Positions 1 through 5,601 of a stretch of DNA of 7,507 bases are shown in pieces. This DNA is from Pseudomonadota bacterium (lineage in GTDB: Bacteria > Desulfobacterota > Syntrophobacteria > Syntrophobacterales > Syntrophobacteraceae): assembly GCA_023416335.1 (NCBI GenBank), contig JAEZHY010000178.1, forward strand, positions 1-7,507, in the 5' to 3' direction. The translations under genes were made by a program, and so were the position numbers. Below the pieces are notes generated by a model, which made no database searches, was not told where the DNA came from, and saw only the letters and a program-made list of their open reading frames with translations. How positions within the stretch are numbered: position 1 is the stretch's first letter; each line of letters starts with the position of its first letter.

Positions 1-692
1 CGGCCGCAGCCCAGTCGACCAGCAGCTGGCCAAACATCGGAACACTCGCCGGCAGCGGCGTTGCGCTCTCCTGGATTGCAAACGCCCAGAACCTGGCCGT
101 TTTCCTGAATGCACTTTCTTCCAAGACGACCGTTACGGTGCTTTCCACGCCTACGTTGCTCGCTACGGACAACAAGGAAGCGACGATAACCGTCGGTGGA
201 AGGGAACCGGTGCCGACCGGGTCGTACACGGGTTCGGATATCGCCGCGACAGGGATTTTCAGCACCATTCAATATGAAGAGACCGGCGTTATCCTCAATG
301 TGACTCCTCACATCAATGCCGGCGGCCTTGTTCGACTGGAACTGGAACAGATCATAAGACGGGTAGACGCGACGCCTGCAACGGTCGGAGCAAACAACAC
401 GGCCCCGAGATTTACAGAGAGAAATGTAAAGACCACCCTGCTTGCGCAAAACGGAAACACTGTGGTCATCGGCGGCATAATCGATTCGGCTCAAAACACC
501 GGGAAACAGGGCATTCCGTTCCTGGAGAACATTCCGCTCATCTCCCCCTTGTTCTCGACCACCTCCAGCGATCTCAAACGAACGGAACTCATCGTGGCAA
601 TCACTCCCCATGTGATAGACCAGCGGGGAAGCGAAGCTCCCAAAGAACTCCTGGAAAAGCTGAAGAGCCTGAAGAGGAGGATTGGAGGATAG
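1..692 (+). CDS. gspD: Type II secretion system secretin GspD, C-terminal part (5' end outside window)
   Basis: This is the C-terminal 229 residues of a secretin, the protein that multimerises into the outer-membrane gate of type II secretion. The frame is open from base 3, so the GTG at 138 is an internal valine, not a start. Visible landmarks (counting from the first full codon) are VLSTPTLLATDN at about 46-57, which matches the family's V-L-S-x-P segment, then QYEETGVILNVTPHINAGG around 90-108, GNTVVIGGIIDS around 151-162, GIPFLENIPLISPLF around 170-184, and the terminal strand LIVAITPHVI around 196-205. These are the conserved beta-barrel motifs of the secretin domain. A lysine/leucine-rich tail (KELLEKLKSLKRR) follows, ending in TAG at 690-692. 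The N-domains and signal peptide lie upstream, out of view. A PilQ or Tad-type secretin is a less likely alternative, because the VTPHI and GIPFLENIP spacing fits GspD well. No other gsp gene follows, so this may be the last gene of its cluster. Confidence 0.88.
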   Translation, partial: AAAQSTSSWPNIGTLAGSGVALSWIANAQNLAVFLNALSSKTTVTVLSTPTLLATDNKEATITVGGREPVPTGSYTGSDIAATGIFSTIQYEETGVILNVTPHINAGGLVRLELEQIIRRVDATPATVGANNTAPRFTERNVKTTLLAQNGNTVVIGGIIDSAQNTGKQGIPFLENIPLISPLFSTTSSDLKRTELIVAITPHVIDQRGSEAPKELLEKLKSLKRRIGG

Positions 693-745
693 GAATCCCC
701 CACCTGTTACGTTCAATTCGCATTTTTGAAAACCTCGCAAGAAAA

Positions 746-775
746 GCGGGGGAATCCATCGGATGATTCCTCCGC
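746..775. other. Hairpin between gspD and the kinase gene
   Basis: An 11-base inverted repeat with one mismatch: 746-756 (GCGGGGGAATC) pairs with 765-775 (GATTCCTCCGC) across an 8-base loop. It begins 53 bases after the gspD stop. No run of T follows, so it is not a classical intrinsic terminator. It could protect the 3' end of the transcript or attenuate read-through. The rest of 693-895 shows a weaker inverted repeat (809-814 with 832-837) and no convincing promoter. Confidence 0.4.
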
Positions 776-895
776 ACTCCTCCAGAATCGGCCCGGCAGG
801 CGGCCATTGCGGAAGTTTGTGGACAATTCGGTTCCGCACCGGTTATTAGTACGTTCAAACTACGACTGTTCCATTCCTTTCTGGAAGGATAGCCA

Positions 896-2026
896 ATGCA
901 GTTTTTGAATCAACATTGTCGATCCTGCAATTTCTGGAGTGAAATCCTTTCGACCATGAAACAGGCCGTACTGATAGCGGACGCGGAAGGCTCGATCCTG
1001 TTTGCCAATGAAGCGGCCGGGGAGATGCTGGGCTGTCCGGTTTCCGAGCTTTCCGGCCTGCCCTTTTCCCAATTCGTTACGCCGGAGGATTTAAACCCCT
1101 TCTTCCCGAACCTCCTTTATCTCGGCGGCAAAAACGAAAGGTTCGACGGCGAGATCATGCTGGCCCGGAAAGACAAAGGCCGCTTCATCGCACAACTCGC
1201 CATGCTGCCGATCACCATTCCCGGTTCGGGCGAAAGAGTTCTATCGATGTGCATCCAGGATATCCACGGTCAGAAGCAGATCGAACAGGCTTTCGGCAGG
1301 AGCCACTACCCGGACCTGATCAAGATTGCGGACGGCATCGCCCACGAGATACGAAACCCCCTGGTGGGAATTGGAGGCTTTGCGCAGCGACTCTTCAAGG
1401 ACTGCCCGGATACACCTGAAAACATGACCTATTTCAATCACTTGATGGATAATGTAAAAAAAATCGATAATCTCATACAAAAAGTGGAATTCTTCTCAAA
1501 ACTTCCGAAACCGGTCCTGACGCGAGCCTGCCTGAGGGATGCCGTCGAAGCCGGTCTGGAGAACCATCTTTCGGAGATGGAGAAAAGGCAAATCGATCTT
1601 TTGCTCGAGCTTGGCGACGTCGTCCTGTGTATCGATCCGGAGCAGATCGCGCGTGCCGTTTCCATCTTTGTCGCAAACGCGCTGGATGCCGTTCCGGACG
1701 GCGGCAGGATCGAGATTCGGGCAAAAGAAGATACCAATCGGGCTGTCATTTCGGTCGCGGACAACGGGAAGGGTATCAGCTCCGATGACCTTGAATTTAT
1801 ATTCAACCCATTTTTCAGCACGAAACCTGCCGGCGCCGGAATAGATCTGGCAATTGTCAAAAGGATAGCCGAGGGCCACGATGGGAGGGTTGAGGTCGAT
1901 TCCAAACCGGGGAAGAATACAACCTTCTCGCTGATCCTGCCGAAAGAAAAAAGACGTTCGATCCGCGCACGCCTGTTTGCAAAAAAGGAGAACCTGCACC
2001 CTGCGCAGATGGGAATAGGGGATTGA
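896..2026 (+). CDS. Soluble PAS-domain sensor histidine kinase
   Basis: A 376-residue two-component sensor kinase that should autophosphorylate on a histidine and pass the phosphate to an unseen response regulator. There is no signal peptide or membrane segment, so it should be cytosolic, as NtrB-type kinases are. A PAS fold spans about residues 15-130 (AVLIADAEGSILFANEAAGEMLG, then a C-terminal IQDI). The HisKA H-box is GIAHEIRNPL, with phospho-acceptor H150; the E151/N154 pair fits the ExxN pattern linked to phosphatase activity. The HATPase domain has the N-box FVANALDA (258-265), G1 DNGKGI (289-294) and F-box IFNPFFSTK (302-310). The G2 box reads GAGIDLA (313-319), where GTGLGLA is usual, with an Asp at 317 in place of a glycine. 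CxxC at C8-C11 precedes the PAS domain. The ATG at 896 is preceded by GGAAGG at 883-888, seven bases away. No partner regulator is adjacent, so this is an orphan kinase within the window. Its ligand and target are unknown. Confidence 0.9.
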   Translation: MQFLNQHCRSCNFWSEILSTMKQAVLIADAEGSILFANEAAGEMLGCPVSELSGLPFSQFVTPEDLNPFFPNLLYLGGKNERFDGEIMLARKDKGRFIAQLAMLPITIPGSGERVLSMCIQDIHGQKQIEQAFGRSHYPDLIKIADGIAHEIRNPLVGIGGFAQRLFKDCPDTPENMTYFNHLMDNVKKIDNLIQKVEFFSKLPKPVLTRACLRDAVEAGLENHLSEMEKRQIDLLLELGDVVLCIDPEQIARAVSIFVANALDAVPDGGRIEIRAKEDTNRAVISVADNGKGISSDDLEFIFNPFFSTKPAGAGIDLAIVKRIAEGHDGRVEVDSKPGKNTTFSLILPKEKRRSIRARLFAKKENLHPAQMGIGD

Positions 2027-2045
2027 TTTCAGATTTTGTGGATGG

Positions 2046-2062
2046 CCCGGAATCATTCCGGG
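2046..2062. terminator. Perfect short hairpin just after the kinase gene; possible terminator
   Basis: CCCGGAAT (2046-2053) is the exact reverse complement of ATTCCGGG (2055-2062), 20 bases after the kinase stop. A real RNA stem would use fewer pairs to leave room for a loop. No T-run follows, so a simple Rho-independent terminator is not shown. It is also the first of a run of hairpins and may belong to that structure. Confidence 0.35.
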
Positions 2063-2069
2063 TGCGCAG

Positions 2070-2150
2070 TGCAGAGGCTGCATAGGGTTGCCCTGAGAGG
2101 CAAGCAAGTACCGGATACTATCCGGCCTGCCGGAGCGGGGCTCCCAAGGC
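2070..2150. other. Cluster of tandem small hairpins; possible structured RNA or repeat remnant
   Basis: Four short perfect inverted repeats follow one another: TGCAG/CTGCA (2070-2074 with 2078-2082), TTGCC/GGCAA (2088-2092 with 2099-2103), CCGGATA/TATCCGG (2111-2117 with 2119-2125) and GGAGC/GCTCC (2132-2136 with 2140-2144). GCCT at 2125-2128 can also pair with AGGC at 2147-2150 around the last one. With the hairpin at 2046-2062 this makes five in about 100 bases. I do not recognise a known RNA family (I compared from memory with 6S RNA, SRP RNA, and the cobalamin and cyclic-di-GMP riboswitches). It may be a structured transcript, a dispersed repeat or chance, and the strand cannot be assigned. 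Confidence 0.35.
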
Positions 2151-2217
2151 GGAGGGGTTGTTGCCCAAATGGAGACGAACCTTTTTGCCGTACATTTTGC
2201 GACCAAGTTCCCCAACC

Positions 2218-2412
2218 CGTCATCCCGGCCGTTAACCGGCTAATCTCACCCTTTGGGATAAGTGCCTAAACTTGTTAGAATTAGCCGGTTGAACGAGTGG
2301 TTAACGGGCCAATGTTGATGTGCGATCGTAACTGACTAATTTTACAGCACTTTCAGAAGAGCGTGTCAATCATTGGACGGTTAACCGGCAGTGCTTTTGA
2401 GCCGGGATCCAG
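2218..2412. repeat. Split palindromic repeat enclosing nested inverted repeats
   Basis: CGTCATCCCGGC (2218-2229) and GCCGGGATCCAG (2401-2412) look like the two halves of one palindromic intergenic repeat; ATCCCGGC and GCCGGGAT pair perfectly over 8 bases. Between them lie about 170 bases with two further inverted repeats. The first is AACCGGCTAAT at 2234-2244 with its exact complement at 2280-2290. The second is 2299-2314 with 2371-2386, matching at 14 of 16 positions. GTTAACCGGC occurs at both edges of this interior (2231-2240 and 2380-2389), as a short direct repeat. No transposase frame is present, so this could be a MITE-like insertion into an older repeat. The shape is seen directly; the mobility is inferred. 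Confidence 0.5.
2341..2369 (-). promoter_or_regulatory. Candidate minus-strand sigma-70 promoter inside the nested repeats
   Basis: On the minus strand, TTGACA (2369-2364) is followed after exactly 17 bases by TGTAAA (2346-2341), a perfect -35 and a 4-of-6 -10. Transcription would start near 2334 and run leftward through the first inverted repeat and the hairpin cluster, towards the kinase gene in antisense. No coding gene lies on that strand before the kinase. The sequence may drive a small RNA or be a chance match. Confidence 0.35.
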
Positions 2413-2454
2413 AGTTTCTAAGGCATTCAATTCACGATTAATCTGCCCTAAAGC

Positions 2455-2505
2455 CTGGATTCCGGTGTGAACTTGTCCTGATCGAATAGAAGGGCCGGAA
2501 TGACG
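2455..2505. repeat. Second, compact copy of the palindromic repeat, inverted
   Basis: CTGGATTCCGG (2455-2465) and GCCGGAATGACG (2494-2505) are the same half-sites as at 2218-2229 and 2401-2412, read on the opposite strand; they match at 10 of 11 and 11 of 12 positions. ATTCCGG and CCGGAAT form a 7-base stem around a 29-base loop. From memory, CGTCATTCCGGC...GCCGGAATCCAG palindromes are widely dispersed between genes in proteobacteria, which fits a non-coding repeat here. Confidence 0.5.
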
Positions 2506-2675
2506 TAAATCGTGGCCTATCGCGGCAGTTTGAGCAACAGCCCCCGGACCTTGGAAACCAGCGGGTATTTCCTTAAAGCAACAACATTGGGCCTCATCGT
2601 GCCCACCCTACCGCCGCTGCCGCACTCCAAATCGAAGTTTCATCCTCGTTCAAACGAATTTCAGCAAAATATGAT
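2506..2675. other. Gene-free remainder beyond the pepA stop; possible repeat remnants
   Basis: No credible gene is seen on either strand. The GCCGCTGCCGCACTCCAAAT segment (2612-2631) and the neighbouring GTGCCCACCCTACCG (2599-2613) resemble fragments of dispersed repeats I have met in other genomes, but this is memory only. No terminator with a T-run is visible after pepA in its direction of transcription. Confidence 0.3.
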
Positions 2676-4196
2676 TCATGCCACTTTCTCCGGCCACTTT
2701 TCCGCGATCCTCAGCAAGGTCCTGACCCCGAATCCCGTAGCACCCTTCGGCGCCGACCCGGAATCCTTGTCCGTCCAGGCGGTTCCGGCGATGTCCAGGT
2801 GCGCCCACGGGATTTCCTCCGGGACGAACTGCTTCAGGAATATTCCCCCAATGATGGTTCCGGCGGTACGGTCTCCGACGTTCTTCATGTCCGCGACATC
2901 ACTCTTGATAGCATCGAAATAGAAATCCCAGAGAGGCAGCGGCCAGAATTTTTCGCCTGCCGTCATTCCGGCTTCCTCGATAAATCGGGTCAGTTCCTCC
3001 CGGTTGCCGAGGACCGCCGCAACCTGGTTTCCAAGCGCGATAATGCAGGCACCGGTTAAGGTGGCTATGTCAACCATCAGGGCGGGTTTCAACTGGGCGA
3101 CCGCGTACGCCAGGGCATCGCAGAGCACAAGCCTGCCTTCCGCATCGGTGCTTATGACTTCCACAGTCTGCCCCGAGTAGGTACGGAGCACGTCCCCGGG
3201 CTTATAGGCCTGCCCGCCGGGCATATTCTCTGTGCAGGGAAGAATTCCTATCACGCGCCGCTTAAGTCCGGACCTGCCGATTGCTTCAAACGTTCCCAGG
3301 ACTGCCGCGGCCCCCGCCATGTCCTGTTTCATGGCATCCATCTTGTCGCTGGATTTGAGCGAAATTCCGCCCGTATCGAACGTTATACCCTTTCCGACGA
3401 ACACGAGGGGGGCGTCATTTTCCGTTCCGGGGGGCGTATGCTGGATGAAGATCATATAAGCGGGCTCACGGCTTCCGGAAGCAACCGCCGAAAAGGCGCC
3501 CATCCCCAGTGTGCGTGCCGTCTCCAGGTCGATCGTCTCGACTTTGAATCCGAACCTGCCTCCAAGGTCGAAAGCAGTATCGGCCAGGAATCGGGGGGTC
3601 ACCCGGTTGGCGGGAGCGATTGTCAGGTCCCGAGCCAGAACGATCCCGGCCGCTTCGGCCTGGACAAGCATAGGTACCCGTTCAAGCACATCGCCGGGTT
3701 GAGACTGGGACAGAATCAGAATGGAAGCCGGAGTTGGATGATCATCGGAATTTCTGGTTTTCAGTTCTTCGAACCGATGCAGGCCGGTTATCGCACCGAG
3801 GAGCGCTTCGCCGAGGCAGTCCGCAACGCCGAAGGGCAACCCGTCGAAGGCCGAAATCGGGACAGCGGGTCGTTCTATCCCCCACTCCCGACATTTCCTG
3901 AAAGCAAATGCCGCAGCGTTTTTCAGCTTCTCCATTTCGAATTTTTCAGTCGGCCCTAGTCCGGCAAGGATGACGCGGCGAATGGAAACATTTCCGGGAG
4001 GCGCATAGTACACGGCCACTTCGTTTGGCTTTCCCTGGAAATCTCCCAGGGCGGCGGACAGGGTAAGCCATGCACCGCTATCCTCGAGAAAATGCTTGAA
4101 GCCGGGCAAGTGCCCTTCCGATTTCTCAAACGCAAAATAAACAACGGCATCCGCATGCCAGAGCTTCTGGGGGGCAATCTGCCACTCGATTTGCAT
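2676..4196 (-). CDS. pepA: Leucyl aminopeptidase (peptidase family M17)
   Basis: A cytosolic two-metal aminopeptidase that removes N-terminal residues from peptides; M17 enzymes usually work as hexamers. The N-terminal macro-like domain covers about residues 1-165, and the catalytic domain follows. The metal and active-site residues known from E. coli PepA are all present one position earlier: K269, D274, K281 (VGKGITFDTGGISLK), D292, D351, E353 and R355 (STDAEGRLVL). The family signature normally starts with Asn (NTDAEGRL); here that position is Ser349. VDIATLTGAC (375-384) is also typical. The frame extends to an ATG at 4295, which would give 539 residues. I chose the ATG at 4196, giving 506 residues, because GAGGA lies just before it, the catalytic numbering then matches E. 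coli, and the extra 33 residues look unlike the family. A promoter-like sequence at 4337-4364 would leave a leader of about 134 bases, or about 35 with the upstream ATG, so the longer form is not excluded. Confidence 0.93.
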   Translation of the reverse strand: MQIEWQIAPQKLWHADAVVYFAFEKSEGHLPGFKHFLEDSGAWLTLSAALGDFQGKPNEVAVYYAPPGNVSIRRVILAGLGPTEKFEMEKLKNAAAFAFRKCREWGIERPAVPISAFDGLPFGVADCLGEALLGAITGLHRFEELKTRNSDDHPTPASILILSQSQPGDVLERVPMLVQAEAAGIVLARDLTIAPANRVTPRFLADTAFDLGGRFGFKVETIDLETARTLGMGAFSAVASGSREPAYMIFIQHTPPGTENDAPLVFVGKGITFDTGGISLKSSDKMDAMKQDMAGAAAVLGTFEAIGRSGLKRRVIGILPCTENMPGGQAYKPGDVLRTYSGQTVEVISTDAEGRLVLCDALAYAVAQLKPALMVDIATLTGACIIALGNQVAAVLGNREELTRFIEEAGMTAGEKFWPLPLWDFYFDAIKSDVADMKNVGDRTAGTIIGGIFLKQFVPEEIPWAHLDIAGTAWTDKDSGSAPKGATGFGVRTLLRIAEKWPEKVA

Positions 4197-4509
4197 CGTT
4201 TCCTCGTCAAAATGAATAATGGTTCGTTCCGGTTGGCGTTCCGAAAAGTCCGGATTCTTTGCCGGCCTTTGATCAGCCGACTTTAATGTAATCATCGAAA
4301 CTCATGGATCTCGCGCTCACAGGCCGACCTGACATATTTATACGCTCCCGGGTGCAGGATGCAACCCATTAACATAATGAGAATTCTATGCTGGATAAAC
4401 TTTTCGGGGACTTTAAAGATATGTCGTCCGGCAGGCGTCTATAGATTGTGGGGTAACACGCAGCCTTCGCCGCTGATGAAACGCACCGTTGAGCAGGATG
4501 AACAGATTC
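4197..4509. other. Spacer between the E1-like gene and pepA
   Basis: This 313-base gap separates two minus-strand genes. Its part next to pepA is open in the pepA frame as far as an ATG at 4295, and the pepA promoter candidate lies at 4337-4364. From 4365 to 4509 I see no gene and no clear terminator. The only plus-strand frame there is an 18-codon one from 4388 without a good ribosome binding site. Confidence 0.5.
4337..4364 (-). promoter_or_regulatory. Candidate sigma-70 promoter of pepA
   Basis: On the minus strand, TTGCAT (4364-4359; 4 of 6 to TTGACA) precedes TATAAA (4342-4337; 5 of 6 to TATAAT) with a 16-base spacer. Transcription would begin near 4330. It suggests that pepA can be expressed independently of the E1-like gene upstream. 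Confidence 0.5.
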
Positions 4510-5343
4510 TCAGCAAAGAGGCAACAACGTAAACGTACCGCTTTCACCGTCAAAGTAGAGCATTTGACCGGAATAGGCCGCCGGTTTTCCGGTCAGGATT
4601 CGAACCGCTTCCAGCGCGCTGAGGCTGCCGATGATGGCAGGGGTCGGTCCCGGTACGCCCGCGGCTTCCTCGGCTCGGTCCTTCCTGCGCCGCGAGCCGT
4701 AGATGGAACTCAGGCCGATGGCTGAGTCGGGAAGAAATGTACTTATCTGTCCCCACCAGCCTGCAACCGCCGCATGGATGAATGAAATGCCTAGGCGCTG
4801 CGCGGTCGAGGCAAGCACTATCCTGCCCTCGATGTTATCGAGCGCATCGAGAACGAGGTCCACTCCATCCAGGACTTGCACCGCATTTCCTTCTTCCAGC
4901 TTCTCGGCAATCGGTTCAGTGACCGTGAGCGGATTGACCATCCGAATTCTTTCGACGGCGGCCTGCACCTTCGATTTTTCGAGATTGCCGGGATCACTCA
5001 GGAGTTGCCTGTTGAGGTTTGAGTGAGCAAAGACATCCATATCGATCAGGCGAACACGTCCTATGCCGCAACGGGACGCGAGTTCAACCAGGATGCCTCC
5101 CAGGCCTCCGCAGCCGCAAATGAGGATCCTGCTCCTGCACAGTTTTGCCTGTTCGGCAAATCCAATCGACCAGAAATTCTTGAGATAACGGTGGGGAATA
5201 ATTTCCTCTTCCAGGGCGGCGGCCTGGGCCTCCCATTGCGGAATTCCCCTCTGCCCGGCCCAGGCCAGCAGGGCCTCATCTTCTATGACCGGCTGATCTT
5301 TGCCGAGATAATCAATGCAATGCGCAAGACTTTTCAGGCTCAT
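4510..5343 (-). CDS. HesA/MoeB/ThiF-family E1-like adenylating protein lacking zinc cysteines
   Basis: A 277-residue protein of the ubiquitin-activating (E1-like) superfamily, which uses ATP to adenylate the C-terminal glycine of small sulfur-carrier proteins such as ThiS or MoaD. A helical N-terminal extension (1-55, with EDEALLAWAGQ and IIPHRYLKNFWSIG) precedes the Rossmann domain. ATP-binding motifs are GCGGLGG (77-83), DMD (101-103), NLNRQLL (109-115, with R112 in the catalytic-arginine position), K125 in EKSK, and LDALDN (165-170, with D169 as likely Mg ligand). The C-terminal part (PTPAIIGSLSALEAVRIL, 233-250) is the usual helix. Both CxxC zinc pairs and the thiolating cysteine of MoeB/ThiF are missing: after C92 the only cysteine is the last residue. 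Related proteins with this architecture occur, as I recall, near tungsten aldehyde oxidoreductase and MoaD-like genes in anaerobes, but no such partner is visible here. The ATG at 5343 is preceded by AGGGG five bases upstream. The precise substrate is unknown. Confidence 0.85.
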   Translation of the reverse strand: MSLKSLAHCIDYLGKDQPVIEDEALLAWAGQRGIPQWEAQAAALEEEIIPHRYLKNFWSIGFAEQAKLCRSRILICGCGGLGGILVELASRCGIGRVRLIDMDVFAHSNLNRQLLSDPGNLEKSKVQAAVERIRMVNPLTVTEPIAEKLEEGNAVQVLDGVDLVLDALDNIEGRIVLASTAQRLGISFIHAAVAGWWGQISTFLPDSAIGLSSIYGSRRRKDRAEEAAGVPGPTPAIIGSLSALEAVRILTGKPAAYSGQMLYFDGESGTFTLLPLC

Positions 5344-5400
5344 TCGTACCCCTGATGACGGGTGGAGGCGTTTTCGTCCGGAAAAACCATTAGGACACCA

Positions 5401-5409
5401 AGTATACCA
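5401..5409 (-). promoter_or_regulatory. Candidate extended -10 promoter of the E1-like gene
   Basis: The minus strand reads TG-G-TATACT (5409-5401), an extended -10 with 5 of 6 matches. The -35 position (about 5424-5429) is poor, which extended -10 promoters tolerate. The start would be near 5394, giving a leader of about 50 bases before the ATG at 5343. Confidence 0.4.
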
Positions 5410-5519
5410 CGGATTCGGGGGAATAGATAATCGTGTTCCAGTTCCGAGGTATAGCCCCGCGAAGGCACGCAGCTATATAATTCTCTAAATTGCCGGTTCA
5501 GCAGCCCGGGAGACGTCGA

Positions 5520-5554
5520 TTTCGATTGACAAATCGAAACTGGCAAATTAGCCT
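5520..5554 (+). promoter_or_regulatory. Candidate serC promoter with an overlapping palindrome
   Basis: A perfect -35 hexamer, TTGACA, lies at 5526-5531. The -10 at the right distance (TAGCCT, 5549-5554, 17-base spacer) matches only 3 of 6. An 8-base inverted repeat, TTTCGATT (5520-5527) and AATCGAAA (5532-5539), straddles the -35, which is the expected place for a repressor or activator site. The -10 is weak, so activator dependence is one reading, and a chance match is another. Confidence 0.35.
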
Positions 5555-5601
5555 TCCCTCCCTGCAAAATTTTTCGAAACCCGTGGAAACAGGAGAAAAA
5601 G

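Noticed and set aside
138..140. GTG as the start of a short secretin-like gene
   Set aside because: The same frame is open back to the window edge and encodes secretin sequence upstream of this codon, so it is internal.
1496..2215. Long minus-strand frame antisense to the kinase
   Set aside because: Most of it is the complement of a clearly coding histidine kinase, with no recognisable protein motif.
2053..2223. 56-residue minus-strand frame (ATG at 2223) downstream of the candidate promoter
   Set aside because: No good ribosome binding site is seen, it overlaps the hairpin cluster, and the product resembles no family I know; kept only as a remote possibility.
2036..2269. 77-codon plus-strand frame in the spacer after the kinase
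   Set aside because: It has no ATG start or ribosome binding site, is rich in Arg, Pro and Cys, and runs through the hairpins and the palindromic repeat; it looks like a chance reading of repeat DNA.
2512..2922. 136-codon plus-strand frame overlapping the pepA 3' end
   Set aside because: It starts at a non-ATG codon without a ribosome binding site, and half of it is the antisense of the conserved PepA C-terminus.
4388..4444. 18-codon plus-strand frame in the pepA/E1-like spacer
   Set aside because: Very short, with no convincing ribosome binding site or promoter, and antisense to the likely transcript.
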